From: Bacteroidota bacterium
GTDB lineage: Bacteria; Bacteroidota; Bacteroidia; B-17B0; Aurantibacillaceae
DNA length: 37,434 nt
Direction: 5' to 3'
Assembly: GCA_025362395.1 (NCBI GenBank)
Contig: JANYGK010000081.1
Location: 1-37,434, forward strand
The notes beneath the pieces are model-generated. The model was not told where the DNA came from and searched no databases. It was given only the letters and a program-made list of their open reading frames with translations. Each line of letters opens with the position of its first letter. The stretch's first letter is position 1. Position numbers and translations under genes: made by a program. This document shows, piece after piece, positions 24,550 to 31,364 of the stretch.

Positions 24550-25006
24550 TCAAATTAATCCTTTTACTCTTATATTATTAAAAATCACCGAAAAAAGCGA
24601 TGACCCTAAGTATTAACGGCCGCACACCTTTCGGGTAGAAAAAAGCGGTTTAAAGCAGGGGGGTCGTAAAAAATAAAAAAAACATTTTTTAGCATTTTGC
24701 ACATGAGTTGTAGGCCTATAAAGGGGTACAGCCATAACCAAAGCCTTGTTGCCGGGTTTTAACGCCCCCGGGTAGCCGTAGGTGTTTTTATGTTAAAATT
24801 ATGATAGATTTAATCAAAACCTATAGATGCGCTTTTCATAATAAAATTAGAAAAATTACGGTATAAGCGGTCTCAGTGTCAGGCTGCAAAAACCTGTAAT
24901 TGTTGTAATGAATAGCCGTTTGAACGAATGGTAAATGCAGCTGACATAAAGGAAATTAAATTAAAAACCATTTATACTAAAAAAATAGTTGCATAAAATT
25001 AAACCC
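24550..25006. other. Intergenic stretch, nothing recognised
   Basis: 457 bp between the response regulator and the first Pmp3-like gene, divergently flanked. It contains A-tracts, a TAGGCCTA palindrome near 24713 and a short CAGG...CCTG repeat near 24882, but no ORF, RNA gene or convincing promoter pair that I can support. A TTG at 24989 opens the Pmp3-like frame earlier but is a poor start. Confidence 0.5.
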
Positions 25007-25195
25007 ATGGTATTAGCTGTTCTGTTTCCCTGCCTTTCCTTTTTTATCAGGGGGAATGCTTTGTTCGGGAGCGTATGCCTTATACTGCAATGTACCCTTA
25101 TTGGCTGGTTGCCTGCTGCCCTATTAGCAGTTATGGCGCATAACCGACATGAAACAGTTAAGCATTACCCGGGGCATATTGAGCTGTTGCAATAA
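25007..25195 (+). CDS. Pmp3/YqaE-family proteolipid-like membrane protein
   Basis: 62 residues with two hydrophobic helices. The signature is LAVLFPCLSFFIRG, a short loop, VCLILQCTLIGWLPAALLAV, then a basic/His tail. Members of the Pmp3/YqaE (UPF0057) family are small stress-induced membrane proteins thought to affect membrane potential or ion leakage. I chose the ATG at 25007 because the family starts immediately before the first helix. It is paralogous to the N-terminal half of the gene at 26414 and heads a plus-strand group of four genes. Confidence 0.85.
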   Translation: MVLAVLFPCLSFFIRGNALFGSVCLILQCTLIGWLPAALLAVMAHNRHETVKHYPGHIELLQ

Positions 25196-25217
25196 ATAAG
25201 GACATTAAAATAAACCC

Positions 25218-25685
25218 ATGAACACAATAAAATTAACTCCTAAAGAAACAGGCGCCATGTGGATATTTTCGGGCACACTGTGTTTAATACTAGTATTAAC
25301 GGGTACCACCGCCCTTATAAAACAATACAACCGCAAAAATATTGCAGGCCGATGGAACATGATTTTTATACATAAGCAGGGTCATTACACTACCAATATT
25401 AAAGCTCATACGCAAAGGATACTCTTTACGCAAAACGATGAAACCGTTACCGGCACAGGAGAAAACCAAGATGATCACGAAAAGGCCTTTCCTCATAAAA
25501 TGAAATGCAAAGGTGTAGTGGAGAGCGATGTATTAAAAGCCACCTATACACTTTGGGCACAAGAAAAAGAAACAACAGGAATAATTGAAGTAACCATAAC
25601 CGGTGACGGCAAAAACCTGATGGGCACATTTGCGGGAACAGCAAACGATGCCAAAGGAACAGTAACCGGGGAAAAATTAGATTAA
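25218..25685 (+). CDS. Membrane-anchored lipocalin-like protein of unknown function
   Basis: 155 residues. One transmembrane helix (about residues 13-34) is followed by a mainly beta, hydrophilic domain containing IAGRWNMIFIHKQGHYTT, LFTQNDETVTGTGE, ATYTLWAQEKETTGIIEV and GKNLMGTFAGTANDAKGTVTGE. Repeated G-x-W/F and T-G-x-G-E patterns suggest a lipocalin-like or META-like barrel that would face the periplasm. No match to a named family was recognised. It lies 22 bp after the first Pmp3-like gene and 7 bp before the next gene, so all are likely co-transcribed. Confidence 0.65.
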   Translation: MNTIKLTPKETGAMWIFSGTLCLILVLTGTTALIKQYNRKNIAGRWNMIFIHKQGHYTTNIKAHTQRILFTQNDETVTGTGENQDDHEKAFPHKMKCKGVVESDVLKATYTLWAQEKETTGIIEVTITGDGKNLMGTFAGTANDAKGTVTGEKLD

Positions 25686-25692
25686 TAAGCGC

Positions 25693-26316
25693 ATGGACTC
25701 GAACAACGTATTAAAAACAAAAGGGCTTTTAAAGCATAAAACAATTACGTATAAAGGCTTACTGGTGGTAACAGGCACACTCTTGTTTGCCGTGTTAGTT
25801 TTTAGCCTCTACACCCGCCCGTTATCCGAAACCTATGCCCCCGCTATGCCTGCGGGGAACGCTGGCAAAAAGTCCCCGGTAAACAAACATAGTGTTATAA
25901 CCGATACTGCCACTACCGCCATTGAACGCTTACTAAGCACCGGTAAAAAAACGCTATCATCTATAACACTTACCGATAGCATTACCCCGGAACTCAGAAA
26001 AAACATGTACGCTTACCAAATAGGAGCTATCCTAAATAACGAAGAGGAAGCGTTGAATGCGTTTGAAAAACTTTACGATGTAAAAGATGTATACCTTGTT
26101 AAGACAGGCCGGACAAAATATTACTTGCTGAACTACGAAGGTAAAACTAAAGATAAGCTCGACGCGTTTTTACAATACTTTAAAACACTTACACCCGGCC
26201 GCATAACTGTTGTTAACCTGATGAGCCTTTGCCCTAAAGAAAAAGCGTTACTTATTGGTGAAGTGCTCCCCGTAAAAAATAAGGGCAAGTACCTCCGGTG
26301 TTTAACCTGTGAATGA
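25693..26316 (+). CDS. Single-pass membrane protein with SPOR-like C-terminal half
   Basis: 207 residues. A cytoplasmic basic stretch, one transmembrane helix (about residues 22-40), a Pro/Ala/Gly linker, then a domain from about residue 105: YAYQIGAILNNEEEALNAFE, DVYLVKTGRTKYYLLNYEG and LDAFLQYFKTL. The alternation Q-I-G-A, A-x-x-A-F, V-x-x-G-x-x-Y-Y-x-L resembles an SPOR or SPOR-like fold, which binds peptidoglycan, but I am not certain. Cysteines near the C-terminus (residues about 183, 203 and 206) are notable for a periplasmic domain. It is the third member of the group that begins at 25007. Confidence 0.6.
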   Translation: MDSNNVLKTKGLLKHKTITYKGLLVVTGTLLFAVLVFSLYTRPLSETYAPAMPAGNAGKKSPVNKHSVITDTATTAIERLLSTGKKTLSSITLTDSITPELRKNMYAYQIGAILNNEEEALNAFEKLYDVKDVYLVKTGRTKYYLLNYEGKTKDKLDAFLQYFKTLTPGRITVVNLMSLCPKEKALLIGEVLPVKNKGKYLRCLTCE

Positions 26317-26413
26317 CCAATACTTATCAAAACAATTAAAAAAAATACAGACGCAGCCGCAATGGTTTTCGCGGCAATGATAAATTAATCTACGGATTCA
26401 AAAAACAAATACT

Positions 26414-26785
26414 ATGATTTTATTAGCAATCCTATTGCCTTGGTTATCACTTTTAATTCGGGGGGAATTTTTAGCAGGCATCATCTGCCTTATTTTACAG
26501 TGTACATTAATTGGTTGGTTGCCTGCTATGATATGGGCTATAATTTCCTATAATAACGAAAAAACTGATAAAAGATTTAAACAGTTTCAACAACCTACTT
26601 TAATAAATCGATCCATTAATGTAAGAAACACAATCCCTAATGCTCCGAAAGAATCTCATAACTATGATATTTTTATCAAAATAGAAAACCTTGTAAAACT
26701 TAAAGACCAAGGTTTAATTACAGAGGAGGAATTTGAAGAACATAAAAAAAGAATGTTAACGTTGCCAAATCAATTACCCAACTGA
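26414..26785 (+). CDS. Pmp3/YqaE protein fused to a SHOCT-like tail
   Basis: 123 residues. Residues 1-45 form the Pmp3 two-helix unit (LLAILLPWLSLLIRGEFLAG, then LILQCTLIGWLPAMIWAI), closely matching the protein encoded at 25007. A polar linker leads to a C-terminal helix pair IENLVKLKDQGLITEEEFEEHKKRML, which fits the SHOCT domain, a short C-terminal oligomerisation module. A transmembrane stress protein joined to SHOCT suggests that it is assembled into or tethered to a larger complex. 97 bp separate it from the preceding gene. Confidence 0.82.
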   Translation: MILLAILLPWLSLLIRGEFLAGIICLILQCTLIGWLPAMIWAIISYNNEKTDKRFKQFQQPTLINRSINVRNTIPNAPKESHNYDIFIKIENLVKLKDQGLITEEEFEEHKKRMLTLPNQLPN

Positions 26786-26899
26786 TAAAAATTAAACACG
26801 TAACTTTTATCATTCTTAACGGGTTAAATACTCTTTTCTTGTTTAAAAAGGTGTAACCAGTCCAACCTTAGTTATACCTTTACTTTATAAACTTTAGGT

Positions 26900-27472
26900 A
26901 TGAATATACTCCCGGAAACCGAAAAAGAAAAAATGCTGAGTGGTAAATTGTATCATTCGCAGGATAAACAATTAGTAGAAGAGCGGCTACAGGCGGCTTT
27001 GCTGTTAAAAAAATTAAATGAAACGCCCGATAACGAAAAAAAATTAAGGTCGCGTCTTATCAAACAGATCTTACCAAACGCAAAATTCCCTGTATGGGTC
27101 AGGTCGCCTTTTTACTGCGATTACGGCAGCAATATTATTACCGGAGAAAATGTGTTTTTTAATTTTAACTGCGTGGTGTTGGATGTAATGCCGGTAACTA
27201 TTGGCAGCCGTACCTTGTTTGGGCCTAACGTACAACTTTATACTGCTGCGCACCCCGAAAACCATGAAGTGAGAGCCAAAAATTTAGAGTTTGCAAAACC
27301 TATTACCATTGGTGAAGATGTTTGGATAGGCGGCGGTGTTATTATTTGCCCCGGAGTAACCATTGGCAACTTTGCCGTTATTGGCGCCGGGAGCGTAGTT
27401 ACTAAAAATATCCCTGCTGATGTAGTTGCGGCAGGCAATCCCTGTAAAGTAATAAGGGCTGTTAAACGCTAA
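26900..27472 (+). CDS. Sugar O-acetyltransferase (Maa/LacA/NodL-like)
   Basis: 190-residue hexapeptide-repeat acyltransferase using acetyl-CoA to acetylate a sugar hydroxyl. The N-terminal helical Mac domain starts EKEKMLSGKLYHSQDKQL. The left-handed beta-helix carries ITGENVFFNFNCVVLDVMPVTIG, the catalytic His in TAAHP, and WIGGGVIICPGVTIGNFAVIGAGSVVTKNIPADVVAAGNP, the typical end. Length matches maltose and galactoside acetyltransferases; the actual sugar cannot be told. Transcription is probably independent, with 114 bp of upstream space. Confidence 0.93.
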   Translation: MNILPETEKEKMLSGKLYHSQDKQLVEERLQAALLLKKLNETPDNEKKLRSRLIKQILPNAKFPVWVRSPFYCDYGSNIITGENVFFNFNCVVLDVMPVTIGSRTLFGPNVQLYTAAHPENHEVRAKNLEFAKPITIGEDVWIGGGVIICPGVTIGNFAVIGAGSVVTKNIPADVVAAGNPCKVIRAVKR

Positions 27473-27534
27473 GTTCCGGAAGGTTGTGTGATTTTCCCTG
27501 CGAAATATTCTCTAACTCACCAACAACCAACTAT

Positions 27535-27566
27535 TTTGTCCTTTAAAAGTGAAAAAGATAAATTTT
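27535..27566 (+). promoter_or_regulatory. Bacteroidota-type promoter for the bactofilin unit
   Basis: TTTG (27535-27538), a 20-base spacer, then TAAATTTT (27559-27566), one base from the TAnnTTTG -7 consensus. This is the expected -33/-7 arrangement for Bacteroidota housekeeping sigma. The predicted start is about 25 bases before the bactofilin ATG. Confidence 0.45.
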
Positions 27567-27597
27567 TTCTTAAATTCGTCATTCAAAAATTTTTATC

Positions 27598-28008
27598 ATG
27601 TTTCAAAAGGTAAATAAATCTTCGGTACAGGATGGTGCATCCATCAACCTGATCGGGAACGGAACAAACATTGTAGGTGATATCACCTCTAACGGCGATG
27701 TGCGTATTGACGGGAGCCTGAAAGGAAACATTACTATTTCAGGAAAACTGGTAATTGGTCCTTCGGGAGTATTGGAAGGAACTGTAACGTGCCAAAACGC
27801 GGATATTTCGGGAGAAATAAAAGGAACGATAAACGTATCGGAATTATTGTCGCTTAAAGCAACGGCTAAATTACTGGGCGACATTGTTACCGGCAAAATT
27901 TCTATTGAACCCAATGCAACCTTTACGGGAACCTGCAACATGGGTGCCGTTGTAAAAAATATTTCTAATGGAACCCGCACCGGACAAGAAACCGCAAAAA
28001 CGGCTTAA
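27598..28008 (+). CDS. Bactofilin (polymer-forming cytoskeletal protein)
   Basis: 136 residues forming a compact right-handed beta-helix that polymerises without nucleotide. The DUF583 core repeats are clear: NLIGNGTNIVGDITSNGDVRIDG, LKGNITISGKLVIGPSGVLEG, VTCQNADISGEIKGTIN, LLSLKATAKLLGDIVTG and ISIEPNATFTGTCNMG, with unstructured ends. Bactofilins scaffold cell-wall enzymes and local envelope structures. Its last 41 bp overlap the next gene in another frame, a strong translational link. A promoter-like element lies about 30 bp upstream. Confidence 0.93.
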   Translation: MFQKVNKSSVQDGASINLIGNGTNIVGDITSNGDVRIDGSLKGNITISGKLVIGPSGVLEGTVTCQNADISGEIKGTINVSELLSLKATAKLLGDIVTGKISIEPNATFTGTCNMGAVVKNISNGTRTGQETAKTA

Positions 28009-28204
28009 CGCTTATGCTAAATACAGCAGCCTGGGTGTGCAAATGGCGGTTATTATAGCCGGCGGAGCCTATGGCGGGCATAAGCTCGACCAACATTACG
28101 GTAATAAAACACCGGTGTTTACCATAATACTCAGCTTAGGCGCTATTGCCATTGCTATGTATCTTGTTTTAAAAGACCTCATTAAACCAAAAGACGATCA
28201 GTAA
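27968..28204 (+). CDS. AtpZ-like F-ATPase accessory membrane protein
   Basis: 78 residues. A basic N-terminus is followed by two transmembrane helices (VQMAVIIAGGAYGGHKLDQ and TIILSLGAIAIAMYLVLKDL) separated by a short HYGNKTP loop. The G-x-x-x-G-x-K/x-x-D motif in helix 1 and the size match AtpZ/AtpI-type proteins, thought to help Na+/Mg2+ entry or c-ring assembly for F1Fo ATP synthase. The ATG lies 41 bp inside the bactofilin gene. No atpB, atpE or atpF follows in the window. Confidence 0.82.
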   Translation: MEPAPDKKPQKRLNAYAKYSSLGVQMAVIIAGGAYGGHKLDQHYGNKTPVFTIILSLGAIAIAMYLVLKDLIKPKDDQ

Positions 28205-28206
28205 TA

Positions 28207-28590
28207 ATGCTTAACAACAAAACATATCTATTACAGTTTAGCGTTGTGTTTATAAGCTGCATAGTGTTGTCGTTCGGGCTAAGCAGGATTAACAGCCGCT
28301 ATTTAAGCACAGCCCATTTTTGGATTCCCACCCTTTTTTTCGCATTAACTACCTGGGGCATTAATGCCGTTTTAATAAAGGGCGATAAAAACTCGAAGGA
28401 ATTTGTATTTAAAGCCCTTGCCATGAGCATGGCGCGCCTATTGGTTTGCCTGGTACTTGTACTCATCTATTCGCGCGTTAATAAGCCCGAAGCTCTAGCC
28501 TTTGCCTGCCATTTTATGATACAGTATTTATTGTTTGCGGTTTTTGAAATCTCATTCTTATTAAAATACATTAAACAACCGGTTAAATAG
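28207..28590 (+). CDS. AtpI-like four-helix membrane protein
   Basis: 127 residues with four predicted transmembrane helices: about 9-25, 38-55, 67-87 and 95-118. The order after an AtpZ-like gene (2 bp gap) and the topology match the uncharacterised AtpI-like gene that usually precedes atpB in Bacteroidota. Sequence motifs are weak (KALAMSMARLLVCLVLVLIY with a Ser/Arg in the third helix). Identity is therefore inferred from position. A short ACCGG-cca-CCGGT hairpin follows its stop codon. Confidence 0.62.
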   Translation: MLNNKTYLLQFSVVFISCIVLSFGLSRINSRYLSTAHFWIPTLFFALTTWGINAVLIKGDKNSKEFVFKALAMSMARLLVCLVLVLIYSRVNKPEALAFACHFMIQYLLFAVFEISFLLKYIKQPVK

Positions 28591-28593
28591 GAA

Positions 28594-28611
28594 ACCGGCC
28601 ACCGGTGTTTT
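28594..28611 (+). terminator. Weak hairpin after the AtpI-like gene
   Basis: ACCGG-cca-CCGGT (28594-28606) followed by GTTTT. It starts 4 bp after the AtpI-like stop. The stem is short and the T tract interrupted, so it may only attenuate transcription into the peptidase gene. Confidence 0.3.
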
Positions 28612-28670
28612 CATACACTGTTTTTTCGGTAAAAATAAATATATTTAATTCACCTAAACACACCCATAAC

Positions 28671-29894
28671 ATGAAAAAATACATTTTATCCGCACTAACG
28701 GTTTGTTCCCTGTCGTTATGCGATGCGCAAACACCGGCAACCAATAAAGCGGATTATAAACAATCCATGTCGGTTGACCATCCGTTGACCAATATGAAGG
28801 GCAGCGACTACAAATTTACGGTAGTAAAATCGCTTGATGCTACTGCGGTGCAAAACCAAAACCAAACAGGCACCTGCTGGTCATTTTCTTCCATGTCATT
28901 TTTTGAAAGTGAAATGATTCGTATGGGCAAAGGAAAAGATTATAATTTTTCTGAAATGTTTGTAGCCCGCGAAGCTTACCCTTTAAAGGCGGATAATTTT
29001 GTACGCATGCACGGAAAAACAAATATGGGCGAAGGCGGAGGCTTTTCTGATGTAGTTCACGTGATTCGCAGGTTTGGTATGGTACCCGAAGAAGCTTATA
29101 CCGGTAAAAAAAATCCGAAAGACCTGCACAACCATTCTGTATTGGAAGCAACTTTAAAAGGTATTACGGCTGCAGCGGTTAATGATAATAATCCTAAAAT
29201 TGATTTTGAAGCAGTACATAATTCCATCGAATCAACCTGTGATGCTTACTTAGGAAAAGTGCCTGAAAAATTTATGTATAAAGGCAAAGAATATACTCCA
29301 AAAACGTACGCGGAAGCTACAGGCATTAACCCCGATGATTATGTGTTTATTACTTCTTTTACACACCACCCCTACTACAGCAAGTTTGCGTTAGAAGTGC
29401 CTGATAACTGGAACTGGGACCAAATGTACAACCTGCCTCTGAACGAGTTTCAGGAAGTGATGCAAAACGCTATTACTACAGGCTATACCTTTGCATGGGC
29501 CGCTGACGTAAGTGATAAAGGATTCCGTTTTAAAGACGGCCTGGCAATTGTTCCTGAAAAACCTTATTTGGAAATGACAGATGAAGAGAAAGCAGACCTT
29601 TCAAAAAAACCTCAACCGCAATTTAGAGTAACTCCTGAAAACCGCCAACAGGCTTTTGATAATTATGAAACACAGGATGACCACGGTATGCATGTTGTAG
29701 GCCTTGTAAGAGACCAAAACGCGGTGCCGTACTATATTGTAAAAAATTCGTGGGGGACTGACCGTAACGAATGCGACGGCTATTTTTATGCTTCTGAGGC
29801 TTATGTATTATATAAAACCACCAGTATTATGCTTCACAAAAAAGCATTACCTGTAGGCATTGCCAAAAAATTAGGTATAACAGTAGCGTATTAA
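28671..29894 (+). CDS. Exported C1-family peptidase (aminopeptidase C / bleomycin-hydrolase type)
   Basis: Papain-fold cysteine peptidase, about 407 residues. I chose the ATG at 28671 because it gives a signal peptide (KKYILSALTVCSLSLCDAQ) with an A-Q cleavage site typical of Bacteroidota; the earlier ATG at 28605 adds 22 unrelated residues. The catalytic triad is visible: Cys in QNQTGTCWSFSS near residue 69, His in DDHGMHVVGLV near 340 and Asn in VKNSWGTD near 358. The insertion between them and the overall length fit bleomycin hydrolase-like aminopeptidases. Intracellular PepC enzymes lack a signal peptide, whereas this one is exported to the periplasm or beyond. Confidence 0.92.
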   Translation: MKKYILSALTVCSLSLCDAQTPATNKADYKQSMSVDHPLTNMKGSDYKFTVVKSLDATAVQNQNQTGTCWSFSSMSFFESEMIRMGKGKDYNFSEMFVAREAYPLKADNFVRMHGKTNMGEGGGFSDVVHVIRRFGMVPEEAYTGKKNPKDLHNHSVLEATLKGITAAAVNDNNPKIDFEAVHNSIESTCDAYLGKVPEKFMYKGKEYTPKTYAEATGINPDDYVFITSFTHHPYYSKFALEVPDNWNWDQMYNLPLNEFQEVMQNAITTGYTFAWAADVSDKGFRFKDGLAIVPEKPYLEMTDEEKADLSKKPQPQFRVTPENRQQAFDNYETQDDHGMHVVGLVRDQNAVPYYIVKNSWGTDRNECDGYFYASEAYVLYKTTSIMLHKKALPVGIAKKLGITVAY

Positions 29895-29918
29895 TAACCG
29901 CGTCCTTGCGAATAAGGT

Positions 29919-29971
29919 AAAGCAATCTCATACACAGTTTAGTTAATACTCTTTGTATCAGATTGCTTTTT
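29919..29971 (+). terminator. Terminator after the C1 peptidase gene
   Basis: Arms AAAGCAATCTCATAC (29919-29933) and GTATCAGATTGCTTT (29955-29969) pair over 15 bases with a single mismatch; the loop is 21 bases and five T follow. It lies 25 bp after the peptidase stop. Confidence 0.8.
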
Positions 29972-30378
29972 ACGTTGATTGATTAGGTTTATCTCTCATA
30001 GATTGGTCGCCTGAAGTCGTTTCAGGGTCGCAAGCCTATCACTTTATTTTTTATGTTGCTTATTAAATAAATTCTCAGGCCGGCCTTATTTAGTTATCAT
30101 TTGTGACAGGTATAGTATAAGTATCAGTATCATTTTATGATTTTGGATACCATGACCGGAAACTGCATATTAATATTTTTATAAACGAGAGCAATTCTTA
30201 AAAGATGCTGCTCCCATACCTAAGAAAAAAAAGAGTGTGCAGCTAATCCACTCCCTAGAAAAACCAAAGGGTATTCGGCACTACTTCTCACTTGTATCAA
30301 CATAGGTGCTGTGAATAAAGTACACAAAGCGTTTAATCCACGCAAACCGTTAAAATAAACTAATTAAGAACAGATAGT
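29972..30378. other. Gene-poor stretch with a short inverted repeat
   Basis: Between the peptidase terminator and the coiled-coil gene. CCTGAA-gtcgt-TTCAGG at 30010-30026 is flanked by GTCG on both sides. The right half contains a plus-strand coding relic (listed separately). No RNA gene was seen. Confidence 0.45.
30173..30358 (+). pseudogene. Frameshifted coding remnant
   Basis: An open frame without a start codon gives FYKREQFLKDAAPIPKKKK, then SVQLIHSLEKPKGIRHYFSL, to a TAG at 30303. One base over, the frame continues GAVNKVHKAFNPRKPLK to a TAA at 30356-30358. The second part looks like a direct continuation, so a single-base change seems to have split a C-terminal segment. Family not recognised; the basic GIRHYF stretch only vaguely recalls recombinase C-termini. 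Confidence 0.3.
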
Positions 30379-30408
30379 GAAAAACTTTCGGTAGGGGTTT
30401 TTCTTTTT
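30379..30408 (+). terminator. Small AT-rich hairpin before the coiled-coil gene
   Basis: GAAAAAC (30379-30385), an 11-base loop, GTTTTTC (30397-30403), then TTTTT. The stem has only two G-C pairs. It could be an upstream terminator or only the spacer of the following promoter. Confidence 0.3.
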
Positions 30409-30412
30409 ATAG

Positions 30413-30420
30413 TAATTTTG
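30413..30420 (+). promoter_or_regulatory. -7 element TAATTTTG ahead of the coiled-coil gene
   Basis: An exact match to the Bacteroidota TAnnTTTG -7 consensus, 20 bases before the ATG at 30441. The -33 partner is poor: the best nearby candidate is TTTC at 30386-30389, 23 bases upstream. Confidence 0.45.
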
Positions 30421-30440
30421 GATAAAATCAATTACCACTA

Positions 30441-31364
30441 ATGGAAGAAGAGAATACATCAAAAGACAATCGCAAAAGATCGGGACTACTATGGATTTTA
30501 ATTGCATTGTTGGCTATTACCAATGGAGCAACCTTTTGGATGTATATGCAGGAGAAAAATAAAGCGGGCACCGAAGTGGTAATTAAAGAGCAGGTAATTG
30601 TAGAACGTGATAACGTTAAAAACGAATTGCTGCAATTACAACAGGATTTTGGAAACCTGCAAACCGGTGATAAAAGACTGCAGGCAGAGATTGAAACAAA
30701 AAAAGCGGAGATTGCTCAATTAATAATAGATGCGGAAAAACATAAAGGTGATGCGTACATTATTTCAAAACTTAAAAAGGAATCGGAAACACTGCGCCAA
30801 ATTATGCGCGGCTATGTAAGAACCATTGACTCGTTAGGAACTTTAAATAAAACACTAATTGTTGAAAAAGACAATGTATTGAAGGAGTTGGATAACGAAA
30901 AAGGAAAAACCACAAACTTAAACAAGGAGAAAGAAGCGCTGAACGCCACCATACAAAAAGGATCCATACTTACCTGCTTTAATGTAACAGCTAAAGGCGT
31001 AAAATTTAAAAGCGGCGGGAAAAAAGAAAGTGAAACCGGTAGAGCTTCTCGCACTCAAAAAATTAAAGTGTCCTTTTCGTTGGGAGAAAACAAAATTGCC
31101 AAAGCCGGCGAAAAAACTGTGTTTGTGCGTATTGTAACGCCCGACGGTAAAGAAATGGCTAAGAGCTATGATGACAATTATAAATTTACGTTTGATAAAT
31201 CGAGCGGCTACTTTGCCGGTAAAGAAACTTTAAACTATGCCAACGTCGAAATTAGCGGTGTTACCTATTGCGAAGGACAAGGCGACCTGGTAGCAGGCAA
31301 TTATATTGTAGAGGTTTCTTGCGACGGTGTTATTATAGGGTCTACTACGCTGAGGTTGGATTAA
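30441..31364 (+). CDS. Membrane-anchored coiled-coil protein of unknown function
   Basis: 307 residues in three parts. Residues 1-14 are cytoplasmic and charged, and 15-36 a transmembrane helix (LLWILIALLAITNGATFWMY). Residues 40-170 form a long coiled coil rich in E, K, N and L heptads (ELLQLQQDFGNLQTGDKRL, then VEKDNVLKELDNEKGKTT). From about residue 175 a beta-rich domain follows (ILTCFNVTAKGVKFKSGGKK, TVFVRIVTPDGKEMAKSYDD, LVAGNYIVEVSCDGVIIGST). The topology places coil and beta domain in the periplasm. The end resembles immunoglobulin-like domains of envelope proteins, but I cannot name the family. A good -7 element precedes it. Confidence 0.75.
   Translation: MEEENTSKDNRKRSGLLWILIALLAITNGATFWMYMQEKNKAGTEVVIKEQVIVERDNVKNELLQLQQDFGNLQTGDKRLQAEIETKKAEIAQLIIDAEKHKGDAYIISKLKKESETLRQIMRGYVRTIDSLGTLNKTLIVEKDNVLKELDNEKGKTTNLNKEKEALNATIQKGSILTCFNVTAKGVKFKSGGKKESETGRASRTQKIKVSFSLGENKIAKAGEKTVFVRIVTPDGKEMAKSYDDNYKFTFDKSSGYFAGKETLNYANVEISGVTYCEGQGDLVAGNYIVEVSCDGVIIGSTTLRLD

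Noticed and set aside
24550-25006. Possible RNA gene or riboswitch before the first Pmp3-like gene
   Set aside because: No paired structure of useful length and no motif of a known class could be read.
27603-27980. Minus-strand ORF of 125 codons opposite the bactofilin gene
   Set aside because: Antisense shadow produced by the repetitive beta-helix codons; the plus-strand protein is unmistakable.
28840-29151. Minus-strand ORF of 103 codons antisense to the peptidase
   Set aside because: Covers the catalytic Cys region of the C1 peptidase; composition is not protein-like.
30010-30026. CCTGAA-gtcgt-TTCAGG as an insertion-sequence end
   Set aside because: No matching second end, no target-site duplication and no transposase in the window.
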